DNA of 64,000 nucleotides from Archangium violaceum Cb vi76 (lineage in GTDB: Bacteria; Myxococcota; Myxococcia; Myxococcales; Myxococcaceae). Made by a program: the position numbers and the translations under genes. The notes below the pieces were generated by a model that was given only the letters and a program-made list of their open reading frames with translations, was not told the origin of the DNA and ran no database searches. Positions within the stretch are counted from its first letter, which is position 1, and every line of letters begins with the position of its first letter. Below are positions 36,526 to 46,639 of the stretch, in pieces. The stretch is taken from NCBI RefSeq assembly GCF_000733295.1, contig NZ_JPMI01000220.1:1-64000 (forward strand). The letters run 5' to 3'.

Positions 36526-37212
36526 CTACTGCTTGTACTCGTACTCGCCGCCCGGATAGACGAAGGAATCGCGCGGCGCGTACCAGCACCAGCCCTCCAC
36601 CTTTTGCAGGGGGCTCGCGGGCCGCAGCGCGTAGACGGGGTGGTCCTTGGCGAGGAACTCGAGCGACACCAGCTCGAAGGGGGAGGCCAGCTCACCCACG
36701 TAGGGGTAGTTGCCGGCCACGAGCTTGCCCTTCAACTGCTTCACGTAGGTGAGGTGCCCGCGCGCCACCGAGGCGATCTTCGCGCCCACCCTGGCCACCG
36801 TGCGGATGATGGGGGTGCCATCCACGCGCGTGGTGGCCACCAGCTCGCCCCCGTTGAGCTCCAGCGTCGTGGTTCCCGGGGACGCGGGGACGCCGCGCTC
36901 GCGGACGTAGTTGCGCACGTGCTCCGAGGAGTTGAAGTAGTGCGTGAAGAAGCGCGAGGGCGTCACTCCATCCGGAGCGGTGCGGCCCGCGAGGTCCAAC
37001 CCCAGGTACGTGAGCGAGTAGGCGCCGAAGCTCGAGGTCTGAGCCTCGGAGTCGACGATGTACTGGTTCATGTAGATGGCGCGGTTGGTGGCGGGCTGGA
37101 GACCCCTGGGCAGCAGCGCGGCGGCGGCGTGCGGGTCCGCGGGAATCCAGCTCGAGTACAGCATGCGGCTGTTGATGACGAGCTGTGGTGCGGCGAGAGA
37201 TGACTCGGACAC
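36526..37212 (-). CDS. Acetoacetate-decarboxylase-like protein
   Basis: This 228-residue protein starts at GTG 37212 with GGGGGAG six bases upstream. The fold is recognised from LLPRGLQPA, RAIYMNQYIV, LTYLGLDLAG and RVGAKIASVARGHLTYVKQLKGK, all typical of the acetoacetate decarboxylase superfamily. Those enzymes use a Schiff-base Lys; candidates lie in the KQLKGK stretch, but the exact residue is not certain. It lies 47 bases upstream of the Oar start on the same strand, so the two may be co-transcribed. The superfamily now includes aldolase/dehydratase members of specialised metabolism, so the reaction should be left open. Confidence 0.8.
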   Translation of the reverse strand: MSESSLAAPQLVINSRMLYSSWIPADPHAAAALLPRGLQPATNRAIYMNQYIVDSEAQTSSFGAYSLTYLGLDLAGRTAPDGVTPSRFFTHYFNSSEHVRNYVRERGVPASPGTTTLELNGGELVATTRVDGTPIIRTVARVGAKIASVARGHLTYVKQLKGKLVAGNYPYVGELASPFELVSLEFLAKDHPVYALRPASPLQKVEGWCWYAPRDSFVYPGGEYEYKQ

Positions 37213-37299
37213 GTGTACTCCCCCCTGCGAGTGTGGTGGAGGCCAATGCCAGCGCAGGAGGGAGGGGCGGCGCAAGTCAAGAGCGCCGGGTGGGTCCGG

Positions 37300-40185
37300 T
37301 CAGGCGGCGGGAGCGGCCGATTCGGGGGGCTTGCGGCCCACGCGATTCTTCCGCGACTTCGTCAGCACGTGCTTGAGGTAGCGCCCGGTGTGGCTCTCCT
37401 TCACCTCCGCCACCTGCTCGGGCGTGCCCGTGGCCAGCAGCTGGCCGCCGCCCGCGCCGCCCTCGGGCCCCATGTCGATGAGCCAGTCCGCGCTCTTGAT
37501 GACGTCCAGGTTGTGCTCGATGACGAGCACCGTGTTGCCCGCCTCCACCAGCCGGTTGAGCACGTGCAACAGCTTGCGGATGTCCTCGAAGTGCAGACCC
37601 GTGGTGGGCTCGTCGAGGATGTACAGCGTGCGGCCCGTGGCCACGCGCGCCAGCTCTCGCGCCAGCTTGATGCGCTGCGCCTCGCCACCCGACAGCGTGG
37701 GCGAGCTCTGCCCCAGCCGGATGTAGCCCAGGCCCACGTCCTCCAGCGTCTGCAGCACGCGCATGATGTCCTTGTGCGCGCTGAAGTGCAGCATCGCCTC
37801 GCGCACGCTCATCTCGAGCACCTCGGCGATGTTCTTCCCCTTGTAGCGCACCCGCAGCGTGGCCTCGTTGAAGCGCTTGCCGTTGCACACCTCGCACGGC
37901 ACGTACACGTCCGCCAGGAAGTGCATCTCCACCAGCTTCACGCCATCGCCCTCGCACGCCTCGCAGCGTCCGCCCTTGATGTTGAAGGAGAAGCGTCCCG
38001 GCGTGTACCCGAACGCCCGCGCCTCCGGCGTCATCGCGAACACGTCGCGGATGGAGTCGAAGAGCTTCGTGTACGTGGCCGGGTTGCTGCGCGGCGTCCG
38101 TCCGATGGGCCGCTGGTCGATGTCGATGACCTTGTCCAGGTTCTCCAGCCCGGTGATGGCCTTGTGCTTGCCCGGTACCTCGCGGCTCTCGTACAGCATG
38201 CGCGCCGCGGCGGGGTAGAGGATCTCATTGATGAGCGTGGACTTGCCCGCGCCCGACACGCCCGTCACCGCCACGAACATCCCGAGCGGAATCTCCACCG
38301 TGACGTCCTTGAGGTTGTTCTCCTTGGCGCCCTGGATGACCACCTTCGTCTTGCCGGGCACGCGGCGCTGCTCGGGGACCGCTATCTCCTTGCGGCCGGA
38401 GAGGTACGCGCCCGTGGAGCTCTTCTCGTTGGCCATCACCTGCGCCGGCGTGCCCTCGGCCACCACCTGGCCGCCCAGCTCGCCCGCGCCCGGCCCGAAG
38501 TCCACCAGCCAGTCCGCCTCCTCCATCGTCTCCTCGTCGTGCTCCACCACCACGACGGAGTTGCCCAGGTCCCTCAGCCGCTTGAGCGTGGCCAGCAGCT
38601 TGCCGTTGTCCCGCTGGTGCAGGCCGATGGACGGCTCGTCGAGGATGTAGATGACGCCCGTGAGCTCGCTGCCCATCTGCGACGCCAGCCGGATGCGCTG
38701 GCTCTCGCCGCCGGACAGCGTGGACGCCGTGCGGTCCAGCGTCAGGTACGACAGGCCCACGTCCTCCAGGAAGCCCAGGCGGCTGCGGATCTCCTTCAGC
38801 AGCTCGGTGGCGATCTTCCGCTCCGTCTCCGTGAGCTGCATGTCCTTGAGCCAGCGCAGCGCGTCGCCGATCGTCTGCCGGCTCAGGTCCACGATGGAGC
38901 GCCCGTGCACCTTCACCGCCCGGCTCTCCGGCTTCAGGCGTGCCCCATCACACGTGGGGCACGGCTTGTCGCTGAAGAACTTCTGGTAGTAGGTGCGCAT
39001 CGCCTCGGACGTGGTCGTCTTGAAGCCGCGCATCAGCCGGTTGACCAGGCCTTCCCACTCCATCTCGTAGCGGCCGCCATCGCCCCACTTCACGGTGAAG
39101 CGCTTGCCCTCGGCGCCGTACATCAGGATCTTCTTCGCCTTCGCCGGCAGCTTGCCGTAGGGCGTGTCCAGGTCGATGTCGAAGTTCTCGGCCAGGCTCT
39201 CCACGAAGTCCGCCGTCCAGCCCTCGCCCTTGTTCATGCCGCTGGCCCACGGCTCCACCGCGCCGTCGCGCAGGCTGCGCGAGGGGTCCGGGACGATTCG
39301 CTCCGGATCCATCTCCGCCTTGGTGCCCAGGCCGTTGCAGTCCGAGCACATGCCCAGCGGGTTGTTGAAGGAGAACGAGGACGGGCTCAGCTCGCCGAAG
39401 GACAGGCCGCACGCGTGGCAGGCGTTGAGCTCGCTCATGATGCGATCGCTCGCGATGCTGCCCGTCTCATCCGTGATGATGAGCATGCCCTTGCCCTCGC
39501 GCAGCGCCGTCTCCACCGCGTCGGTGAGCCGCGTGCGCACCTCCGGCTTGAGCACCAGCCGGTCGATGATGAGCGCGATGTCGTGCTTGGACTTCTTGTC
39601 CAGCTCGATGCGCTCCTCCAGGCTCTTCACCTTGCCGTCCACGCGCGCGCGGGAGAAACCGCGCTTCTGCGCCTCGGTGAGGATGTCCTTGTGCTCGCCC
39701 TTGCGGTTGGTGACCACGGGCGCCAGCACCATCACCTTGGTGCCCGCGGGCGACTCCATCAGCGTGTCGACGATCTGCTGGGCGCTCTGCTTGCCCACGC
39801 GCTTGCCGCAGTTGGGGCAGTGCTGCACGCCCACGGAGGCGAAGAGCACGCGCAGGTAGTCATGCACCTCGGTGACGGTGCCCACCGTCGAGCGCGGGTT
39901 GTTGCTGGCCGCCTTCTGCTCGATGGAGATGGTGGGCGACAGGCCCCGGATGGTGTCGTACTTGGGCTTCTCCATCTGCCCGAGGAACTGCCGTGCGTAC
40001 GCGGAGAGGCTCTCCACGTAGCGGCGCTGGCCCTCGGCGTAGAGCGTGTCGAACGCCAGCGAGCTCTTCCCCGAGCCGGAGACGCCGGTGAACACCACCA
40101 GCTTCTTCTTCGGAATCTCCAGGGAGATGTTCTTGAGGTTGTGCTCCTTGGCTCCACGGATGGAGATGACGTCTGGCTCGGACAT
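37300..40185 (-). CDS. uvrA: Excinuclease ABC subunit A
   Basis: UvrA is the damage-scanning ATPase of nucleotide excision repair, which loads UvrB on lesions. It has about 961 residues, normal length. Two ABC cassettes: Walker [10 protein letters not shown] near residue 32 and GVSGAGKST near 655; signatures [12 protein letters not shown] and [12 protein letters not shown]. Zinc modules CHACG/CSDCNG and CEACEG/CEVCNG are intact, and CPNCG occurs in the first insertion. The C-terminal tail is short, Ala/Pro-rich. ATG 40185 is preferred to GTG 40203. It stands alone; uvrB is not nearby, as is usual in bacteria. Confidence 0.98.
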   Translation of the reverse strand: MSEPDVISIRGAKEHNLKNISLEIPKKKLVVFTGVSGSGKSSLAFDTLYAEGQRRYVESLSAYARQFLGQMEKPKYDTIRGLSPTISIEQKAASNNPRSTVGTVTEVHDYLRVLFASVGVQHCPNCGKRVGKQSAQQIVDTLMESPAGTKVMVLAPVVTNRKGEHKDILTEAQKRGFSRARVDGKVKSLEERIELDKKSKHDIALIIDRLVLKPEVRTRLTDAVETALREGKGMLIITDETGSIASDRIMSELNACHACGLSFGELSPSSFSFNNPLGMCSDCNGLGTKAEMDPERIVPDPSRSLRDGAVEPWASGMNKGEGWTADFVESLAENFDIDLDTPYGKLPAKAKKILMYGAEGKRFTVKWGDGGRYEMEWEGLVNRLMRGFKTTTSEAMRTYYQKFFSDKPCPTCDGARLKPESRAVKVHGRSIVDLSRQTIGDALRWLKDMQLTETERKIATELLKEIRSRLGFLEDVGLSYLTLDRTASTLSGGESQRIRLASQMGSELTGVIYILDEPSIGLHQRDNGKLLATLKRLRDLGNSVVVVEHDEETMEEADWLVDFGPGAGELGGQVVAEGTPAQVMANEKSSTGAYLSGRKEIAVPEQRRVPGKTKVVIQGAKENNLKDVTVEIPLGMFVAVTGVSGAGKSTLINEILYPAAARMLYESREVPGKHKAITGLENLDKVIDIDQRPIGRTPRSNPATYTKLFDSIRDVFAMTPEARAFGYTPGRFSFNIKGGRCEACEGDGVKLVEMHFLADVYVPCEVCNGKRFNEATLRVRYKGKNIAEVLEMSVREAMLHFSAHKDIMRVLQTLEDVGLGYIRLGQSSPTLSGGEAQRIKLARELARVATGRTLYILDEPTTGLHFEDIRKLLHVLNRLVEAGNTVLVIEHNLDVIKSADWLIDMGPEGGAGGGQLLATGTPEQVAEVKESHTGRYLKHVLTKSRKNRVGRKPPESAAPAA

Positions 40186-40359
40186 GGGGGCGCGATCTAC
40201 CACTGAAAGGGCGCGCAGGTAGGGGATTCTGGCGCGCGTGCCGTTGAATGAGCTTCAACACCTGGAGTTTCAACGTGCATCCCTCCGCCGCCCGGGTGGA
40301 GAGCGGGCAGGCGGGAGGGGCTGGGGAGGCGGCCGGTTCCGCGTTAGGGTGCCGGGCCC

Positions 40360-41256
40360 ATGCCCTCCATCCCCGAGCGCCTGCGCGGCTCGCCGCTGCT
40401 CGTCATCTCCAGCCTCATGTTCGCCGTGATGGCCTTCTGCGCGCGCACGGTGGCGGGCCGGTTGTCGGTGGGGCAGGTGGTGTGCGCCCGCTTCGCCATC
40501 GGCCTCGTCTTCCTCGCCTTCTACTTCCCGCTCACCCGCACCCGTCCACGCATGGGACGGCCCGTGTTGTGGACCCTGCGCGGCCTCTTCGGCGGGGGCT
40601 CCGTCTACTGCTACTTCGTGGCCATCGATCGGCTCGCGGTGGGGCCGGCCACGCTGCTCAACGCCTGCTGGCCCATCTGCGCCGCCATCCTCGGCATCTT
40701 CATCCTCGGCGAGCGCGTGAATGGCTACCTGGCCACCGGGCTGCTGGCCACCACCTGTGGAGCGGGGCTCGTCATCTGGAGCACCGTGCGGGGCGGCCTG
40801 GCGCTCACCTCGGGCGTGGGCGCGTGGGCCGGGGTGGCCTCCGCGCTCCTCAGTGGCGCGGCCGTCATCGCCCTGCGCGCCCTGCGCGGTGACACCGACG
40901 CCGCCTCCATCTTCCTCTCCTTCTGTCTCTTCGGGCTGCTCTTCGGCCTGCCCTTCGCCCTGCAGGACTGGCGGCCCGTGACTCCGGACATGGTGTGGCC
41001 GCTGCTCGGCGTGGGCCTGTCCTCCTTCGTGGCGCAGATGATCTTCACCTACGCCATGGGCTACGTGACGGCCGCGGCCGGGGGCATCACCACGCAGCTC
41101 ACCCCGGCCTTCTCCTGGCTGCTCGGCGCGCTGCTGCTGGGCGAGCCCCTCCGTCCGCTCGCCATGGTGGGCTCCCTGGTGTGCATGGGTGGTGTGCTGT
41201 GGGGGACGGGGCTGGTCCCTCGCCTGCTCCTACCGGATGTCCGACCCGTGCCCTGA
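40360..41256 (+). CDS. EamA/DMT-family transporter
   Basis: This 298-residue inner-membrane protein has ten predicted TM helices in two EamA repeats: the first with LRGLFGGGSVYCYFVAI and the ILGIFILGERVNG signature at its end, the second with ALLLGEPLRPLAM. Members export amino acids, metabolites or drugs; the substrate cannot be told. Divergent from uvrA; the start is the ATG at 40360, 174 bases from uvrA's start. The gap of 292 bases downstream (41257-41548) contains T-rich runs but no clear hairpin. Confidence 0.9.
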   Translation: MPSIPERLRGSPLLVISSLMFAVMAFCARTVAGRLSVGQVVCARFAIGLVFLAFYFPLTRTRPRMGRPVLWTLRGLFGGGSVYCYFVAIDRLAVGPATLLNACWPICAAILGIFILGERVNGYLATGLLATTCGAGLVIWSTVRGGLALTSGVGAWAGVASALLSGAAVIALRALRGDTDAASIFLSFCLFGLLFGLPFALQDWRPVTPDMVWPLLGVGLSSFVAQMIFTYAMGYVTAAAGGITTQLTPAFSWLLGALLLGEPLRPLAMVGSLVCMGGVLWGTGLVPRLLLPDVRPVP

Positions 41257-41548
41257 GCGGGGAGTCCGGGGGAGTGGGTGTTTCCCTTTTTCGCCTCCGA
41301 GCCTTCCGGTTTTTTCCCGTCACCTGCCGAGCACTCCGGAAATCTTTTCAACGAGGCAGGGCCGCAGGGGCAGGGTGATGCCCACTGGAGTCCAATACTT
41401 TTCCCCGTAGTCCCTCGACTTGTCACAGCGCTGGGTAATTCCGGGGTGCCGCGTCGCGGCGGGCCCCGGGGTTGCAAGAGCCCTCACCCAAGGTGTGGCT
41501 GGTGATCGCGCGGGTGGCGTGTGCGCTCGCCGATTCGGGGAGGCTGCG

Positions 41549-44515
41549 ATGTTGGGATTGCGGTGGGTGTGCGTGGCCGCGTGCCTGATGGCGCTGGTGG
41601 GGGCGGGCTGTGAGCGGCCGTCATCGCATCGGGCTCCGTCGGGGCTGGGGGCGTCACCGGAGAAGCTGGAGTTCGGGCTCTCGGCGGTGGGCGTGACCAA
41701 GACGATGAAGGTCCGGCTGTCCAACCGGGGCCGCGCGCCCTTCATGGTGCACGGAGCGCGGGCCACCCTGCCCAACGTGGAGGTGGCGCCCTTCGACGCC
41801 TTCGAGCTGAAGGCCGGCGGGGAGCGCGAGGTGGAGGTGCGCTTCACGGCGGACGTAGAGGGCACGGTCTCCGGCCTGCTGGAGGTGCTCACCGACGCGG
41901 ACAACGTGGGCAGCGAGGGCGTGGCGAAGCTCGGCCTGGATGGGCAGGGCGTGAAGGCGTTCGTGGAGGTGCCGGGACGCGCGCTCGAGTTCGGCAACGT
42001 GGAGCTGGGCCAGGTGGAGATGCGGGAGTTCGTGGTGCGCAACCCCACGCCGGTGGAGACGCCGGTGCGCGTGTCCTTCGAAGGGGCGGACGCGGATCAG
42101 TTCGGCTCGAGCGAGGCGGACCAGCCCTTCGTGCTGCGGCCGGGAGAGGAGCGCCGGGTGCCGTTGGCCTTCAGTCCGCAGCGGCTGGGCGCGGCGGCGG
42201 CGCAGGTGCGCGTGGGGGTGGAGTGCCCCATGTGCGAGCCCATCGTCGTGTCGCTGTCGGGCACGGGCATCGCCACGCTGCTGGAGGTGACGCCGCTGCG
42301 GGTGGACTTCGGCCGCGTGCCGGTGGGGGCCACCGCCGAGGAGCGCGTCATCGTGCGCAACCTGGGCACCGAGCCCATGGCGTACGGCGGGGTGAGGCTG
42401 CTGGACAACGCGGGCAATGTCTTCCGCGTGGTGAGCGCGCCCGCGGTGGGCGCCGGGGTGCTGGCCTCGGGGGCGGTGGCGGAGATTCGCGTGGCCTTCT
42501 CGCCCACGGCTCCTGGCCCGGTGCGCGAGGCGCGGCTGGAGCTGGACGTGCGGCCCATGGGCACCACGAAGCCGGGCCCCAAGGTGTCGCTGCGGGGCGA
42601 GGTGGGCAACTCGTGCGTGGTGCTGCAGCCGGATCCGCTCGACTTCGGCGTGGTGGCCGAGGGCATGAGCGCCACCCGGGACGTGCAGGTCATCAACCGC
42701 TGCCGCAACGACGTGCTGCTGAGCGACGTGACGCTCACCACGAAGAAGGGGGGCTACTTCCTGCTGGCGACGGCGCCCGCCAGCCTGCCCATTCCCGCGG
42801 GTCAGTCCGTCGCCGTGCCCATCACCTTCAGGCCGCGCGCCGGCCAGGGCGAGGGGGAGGCGGAGCTGTCCGCGAAGATCCTCAACGGCACCAGCACCTC
42901 CACCGAGGTGGTGCGGATGAAGGGCGCGGGCAAGGTGTTCGAGCCCTGCGATTACGTGTTGGAGCCGGAGGTGGTGGAGTTCGGCAGCGTGCCGGTGGGC
43001 TCCGAGGTGACGCTGGGCGCGTCGGTGCGCAACGCCGGTACCTCCGAGTGCTTCCTCCAGGGGATGCAGGTGGCGGGAGGCTCGGATGACGCCTTCCGGG
43101 CGGAGCGGCTGGGCAACCAGGTGCTGAGGCCGGGACAGCGCGCGCGGCTGCTGGTGCGCTTCAAGCCGGGAGCGGAAGGGGAGTTCTCCGGCATGGCGGA
43201 GGGGTGGGTGAACAACCCCAGCGCCGGCCACCTGCTGGTGCCGCTGCATGGCCAGGGCGTGCAGGGGTGCTTCTCGGTGCAGCCCACCAGCCTGGACTTC
43301 GGCGTCACCCGGCTCACCTGCGGCCCGCGTGAGCGCGAGCTCATCGTCTACAACGACTGCCCCGGGCCCACCACCCTCCGGGCCCTGCGCACCGAGGGCG
43401 ACGCCGCCGACTTCAAGGTGTCCCACGGCTTCACGTTCCCGGCGGAGCTCGCCGCCAGGAGCAGGGCCACCGTCAAGGTGACGTACGAGCCGTCCAGTGA
43501 CGGGGATGACGCCGCCGCGCTGCGGTTCGACCTGGCCACGGGCGCGCCCTACACGGTGGGCCTGGTGGGCAAGGGCGAGCTGAAGAACGAGCAGACGGAC
43601 GAGTTCGTCCAGGAGTCGCAGGCCAAGGTGGACGTGCTCTTCGTGGTGGACAACTCGGGCTCGATGATGGACGAGCAGCAGAGCCTGGGCTCCAACTTCT
43701 CGGCCTTCCTCTCCCACGCGGGCAAGGCGGGCGTGGACTACCACATCGCCGTCACCACCACGGGTATCGAGCGCTCCTCGGGCGGCTGGGCGACGTGCCC
43801 GGGTGGTGCCGAGGGCGGTGAGAATGGCCGCTTCTTCCCCGTGGACAACTCCTCGCCCCGCATCATCAAGCCCACCACGCCCGCGGCCGAGGCCGTCTTC
43901 GTGCGCAACACCAACGTGGGCGTGTGCCACTGGAACGAGCAGGGCCTGGAGGCCATGTACCAGGCCCTGTCGCCTCCGCTCGTGTTCTCCGGGGATGATC
44001 CGCGCACGCCGCAGGCGCTGGACGGCAACGCCGGCTTCCTGCGCGAGGACGCCAAGCTGGCCATCATCGCCGTCACCGACGAGGAGGACTTCTCGCCGCA
44101 GCCGGTGGCCGCCTACGAGACGTTCCTGCTGGGCCTCAAGGGGGGGGATCGCTCCAAGATTCTCTTCTCCGCCATCACCGGGCCGGGCGACCTGACCACC
44201 TGCCCGCGGGCCAGCAGCACCGGCAGCCGTTACATCCAACTGGCCCAGTCCACCGGCGGCGTGGTGGAGAGCATCTGCACGCCCAACTGGGCCGAGTCCC
44301 TGGAGCGCATCTCGGAGAACGCCTTCGGTCCCAACCGCTCCTTCCCGCTCAGCGAGACGCCCTCGGACACCTCGCGCATCGTGGTGCGCGTGGATGGGGT
44401 GGTGGTGACGGACGGGTGGACGTACGACGCGACCACCAACAGCGTCATCTTCGACGTGGACAAGGCGCCGCAGGCCGGGGCGTCCGTGCAGATCACCTAC
44501 CCGGTGGGTTGCTAG
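41549..44515 (+). CDS. Large lipoprotein with ASH/HYDIN-type repeats and a vWA-like domain
   Basis: This 988-residue protein has a lipoprotein signal (LMALVGAGC, Cys ~20). At least five ASH/choice-of-anchor-D Ig-like repeats of ~105-115 residues follow; each starts near a P-x-x-L/V-x-F-G motif (LEFGLSAVG, LEFGNVELG, VDFGRVPVG, LDFGVVAEG, VEFGSVPVG, LDFGVTRL). A vWA-like domain starts at ~692 with VDNSGSMMDEQ, i.e. the D-x-S-x-S MIDAS. A small beta domain ends the protein. GGGAGG precedes ATG 41549. Likely an outer-surface adhesin or scaffold that depends on a divalent metal; ligand unknown. Confidence 0.87.
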   Translation: MLGLRWVCVAACLMALVGAGCERPSSHRAPSGLGASPEKLEFGLSAVGVTKTMKVRLSNRGRAPFMVHGARATLPNVEVAPFDAFELKAGGEREVEVRFTADVEGTVSGLLEVLTDADNVGSEGVAKLGLDGQGVKAFVEVPGRALEFGNVELGQVEMREFVVRNPTPVETPVRVSFEGADADQFGSSEADQPFVLRPGEERRVPLAFSPQRLGAAAAQVRVGVECPMCEPIVVSLSGTGIATLLEVTPLRVDFGRVPVGATAEERVIVRNLGTEPMAYGGVRLLDNAGNVFRVVSAPAVGAGVLASGAVAEIRVAFSPTAPGPVREARLELDVRPMGTTKPGPKVSLRGEVGNSCVVLQPDPLDFGVVAEGMSATRDVQVINRCRNDVLLSDVTLTTKKGGYFLLATAPASLPIPAGQSVAVPITFRPRAGQGEGEAELSAKILNGTSTSTEVVRMKGAGKVFEPCDYVLEPEVVEFGSVPVGSEVTLGASVRNAGTSECFLQGMQVAGGSDDAFRAERLGNQVLRPGQRARLLVRFKPGAEGEFSGMAEGWVNNPSAGHLLVPLHGQGVQGCFSVQPTSLDFGVTRLTCGPRERELIVYNDCPGPTTLRALRTEGDAADFKVSHGFTFPAELAARSRATVKVTYEPSSDGDDAAALRFDLATGAPYTVGLVGKGELKNEQTDEFVQESQAKVDVLFVVDNSGSMMDEQQSLGSNFSAFLSHAGKAGVDYHIAVTTTGIERSSGGWATCPGGAEGGENGRFFPVDNSSPRIIKPTTPAAEAVFVRNTNVGVCHWNEQGLEAMYQALSPPLVFSGDDPRTPQALDGNAGFLREDAKLAIIAVTDEEDFSPQPVAAYETFLLGLKGGDRSKILFSAITGPGDLTTCPRASSTGSRYIQLAQSTGGVVESICTPNWAESLERISENAFGPNRSFPLSETPSDTSRIVVRVDGVVVTDGWTYDATTNSVIFDVDKAPQAGASVQITYPVGC

Positions 44516-44638
44516 CACCGGCAGTGTGAGGGGCTCGAGCGGGGGCGCTCCTGGCGGGGCGCCCCTTCTCATTTTTGACACACCGCGCGGTAAACCCACT
44601 CGACAGGACGAGAGGGGCGGGGCAGGGTGGTGGGTACG

Positions 44639-45550
44639 ATGGCTCCGGAATCCCTCCTGGTCGCCGCAGTGGGAGACATCCACGGCCGCTTCCGCCGCGT
44701 GGAAACGTGGCTGGACGCGCTGGCGGAGGCGCGGGGCCGGCCGGTGGGGCTGGTGCTGGCCGTGGGAGACGTGGAGGCCTTCCGGCACGCGGACGATCAT
44801 CGGCGCAAGGCGGCCAAGCGCGGCATGCCCGCCGAGTTCGCCGAGTACGCGGACGGCGTCCGGGAGATGAAGCGGCCGTTGTACTTCATCGCCGGAAACA
44901 ACGAGGACTTCGAGGCGCTGCACGACGCTCCGGAGGGTTTCCAGCTCGCGCCCAACGTGCACTACCTGGGGCGTGCGGGCCTGAAGGAGCTGCGCGGGCT
45001 GCGGGTGGGGTACCTGTCGGGCATCCACGCGCCGCGCTTCTATGAGCAGCCGCTGAAGCGTCCGCGCTCGTTGGATACGGCGAAGCAGGCCGGGTACTTC
45101 CGCGCGCCCGAGGTGGAGAAGGTGGCGGCGCTGCGGGACATGGATCTGCTGCTGGTGCACGAGTGGCCGCGAGGGCTGCCGCAGCGGGCGCAGGAGCGGG
45201 AGGTGCCACCGCCGGGCCGTCCGCTGCCCTCGTACTGGATTGGCAACCCCATCACCCGGCGGCTGGTGGAGACGGTGCACCCGAAGTGGGTGCTGTGCGG
45301 GCACTCGCACCGGGCCTTCGCGGTGTCACTCGGGGGCAACGCGGCCAGGCCCCTGTCGCGCGTGGCGTGCCTGGACCAGGCGGCTCGGCCCGAGGAGTCG
45401 GTGTTCTGGATGGAGTTCCAGGGCCGCGAGGTGGTGTGCGCCGGGTGGGGTGTTTCTGGCCAGGTGTCGTGGCGGGCCGGGCAGCCGTGGGGCCTGGGGG
45501 TGCTGCCGGCGCCCCTGGATACCGAGCCCCTGGGCACCACCGGCTACTGA
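44639..45550 (+). CDS. Calcineurin-like metallophosphoesterase
   Basis: This protein has about 303 residues and the full metal-site set: GDIHG near the N-terminus, GDVEAF, GNNEDF, the H in LLVHEW and GHSHR. The architecture resembles the lariat-debranching/ApaH-like branch with a longer insert (FYEQPLKRPRS, PSYWIGNP). No signal peptide. Substrate could be a nucleotide, RNA or protein phosphate. I chose ATG 44639; GTG 44627 is possible. It converges on the small membrane protein at 45568. Confidence 0.85.
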   Translation: MAPESLLVAAVGDIHGRFRRVETWLDALAEARGRPVGLVLAVGDVEAFRHADDHRRKAAKRGMPAEFAEYADGVREMKRPLYFIAGNNEDFEALHDAPEGFQLAPNVHYLGRAGLKELRGLRVGYLSGIHAPRFYEQPLKRPRSLDTAKQAGYFRAPEVEKVAALRDMDLLLVHEWPRGLPQRAQEREVPPPGRPLPSYWIGNPITRRLVETVHPKWVLCGHSHRAFAVSLGGNAARPLSRVACLDQAARPEESVFWMEFQGREVVCAGWGVSGQVSWRAGQPWGLGVLPAPLDTEPLGTTGY

Positions 45551-45567
45551 CGCGCGCCGGTGAGGCG

Positions 45568-45897
45568 TCAGTGCCCTCCGCCGAGCAGGCCCACGAAGAC
45601 GACGGCGTCCAGGAGCACCACGCCCAGCCCGAGCCACATCCGACGGATGGGTGTCCGGGCCACGAAGGTCATCACCAGTCCGCCGCACAGCAGCAGCGCC
45701 TCGAGGAGGAGGAGTCCTGCGTAGTGGAGGCTCGAGCGGTAGCGAAGGCCGCCCACCTCCGTGCCGAAGCGGTACTCCTCCGGGTGGAGCAGGTAGGAGG
45801 CCAGCGTCGCCCCGCAGAGCGCCAGCAGCAGGAGGAGGAGCACCCGGAGCAACCCGTTGAGCCACCGGAGCCAGCGCGAGGCCGGTGGGCTATTCAT
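45568..45897 (-). CDS. Small three-TM membrane protein, candidate immunity protein
   Basis: This 109-residue protein has TM helices at ~10-33, ~57-78 and ~85-105. A short polar loop (LLHPEEYRFGTEVGG) follows the first helix; which side it faces is not clear from the sequence. Its ATG overlaps the upstream stop by eight bases (ATGAATAG), so it is translationally coupled to the Tlde1-like gene. A small membrane protein behind a probable cell-wall-attacking effector is the classic immunity position; this is inference from context, as no immunity family is recognised. Confidence 0.65.
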   Translation of the reverse strand: MNSPPASRWLRWLNGLLRVLLLLLLALCGATLASYLLHPEEYRFGTEVGGLRYRSSLHYAGLLLLEALLLCGGLVMTFVARTPIRRMWLGLGVVLLDAVVFVGLLGGGH

Positions 45898-46516
45898 ATT
45901 TCACGGTCAGGTCCATGTCCTTGCCATAGGCCCGGAACATCTTGACGAAGTTGGGCATCTGGCCCACCAGGTCGATGCATCCGGCGGAACCCGGGCTGTC
46001 GCCTCCATGGATGGAGAACCCGCTGCGGCCGTAGGTCTTCGTCCCGGACTTGGGTTTCAGCCAGATGCGGTGCTTGCCCCAGGAGCTTTCACCCCCCGGC
46101 CAGCCGCCGCGTCCCAGCTCGTTGATCAACTTGTCGAGCAGGCTGCGCTCCGGCATCGGCTGGTACTCCCCCTGGGAGACGAGCCACTCTCCCTCGGGAA
46201 TGGGCCCCTTGTCCGCCTTCTCCTGGTGCTCCTTGGTCTGGTAGCCGCTCCTTCCCGAGACCGCCGGCCAGCTGGTGGCGGAGATCTTGTCGGGGAAGGC
46301 CTGCCTCCAGCGCAGCATGTGGCCGTTGAAGTGGAGCGTGGCGGGCTCCACGGAGGCCCGGGGCGCCATGATGCGGGCGAGCTGTTGGATGACCTGCTCG
46401 TCGGTCAGCGAGGAGACCTGGACGGTGGGCGCCGAGGTGGTGAGCAACTGCCTCGCCTTCTGCATGCCCATGGGGGCGCTGCGAATGATGTGCATCTGTT
46501 GCCCTGTCCAGGACAT
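45890..46516 (-). CDS. Tlde1/DUF2778-like peptidoglycan-active protein
   Basis: This 208-residue protein's C-terminal half has the Tlde1/DUF2778 pattern: GPIPEGEWLV, RSGFSIHGG and SAGCIDL, giving the His and nucleophilic Cys of an L,D-transpeptidase-like site. Known family members are type VI secretion effectors that attack periplasmic peptidoglycan. The N-terminal ~75 residues (QQMHIIRSAPMGM, PTVQVSSLTDEQ) have no signal peptide and may be an export adaptor. GGAGGAG lies seven bases before the ATG. Operon with the small membrane protein. No T6SS structural genes in the window, so the delivery route is open. Confidence 0.75.
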   Translation of the reverse strand: MSWTGQQMHIIRSAPMGMQKARQLLTTSAPTVQVSSLTDEQVIQQLARIMAPRASVEPATLHFNGHMLRWRQAFPDKISATSWPAVSGRSGYQTKEHQEKADKGPIPEGEWLVSQGEYQPMPERSLLDKLINELGRGGWPGGESSWGKHRIWLKPKSGTKTYGRSGFSIHGGDSPGSAGCIDLVGQMPNFVKMFRAYGKDMDLTVKYE

Positions 46517-46639
46517 GCCGTGCTCCTCCAGCTTCGGTAGGCCGCGATCAGGTGAACTCAGTGGCTTTCGTCGAGCACGTCAAGTGCGGAATGGCGCCTC
46601 GGCGTGGGGGCACGGAACCGCCCGGAGTCCTGAGGCGCA

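Noticed and set aside
37213-40206. A 997-codon open frame on the plus strand
   Set aside because: Antisense to uvrA; no domain, low-complexity product.
41654-45310. A 1,218-codon open frame on the minus strand
   Set aside because: Antisense to the ASH/vWA lipoprotein and the phosphoesterase; no domain.
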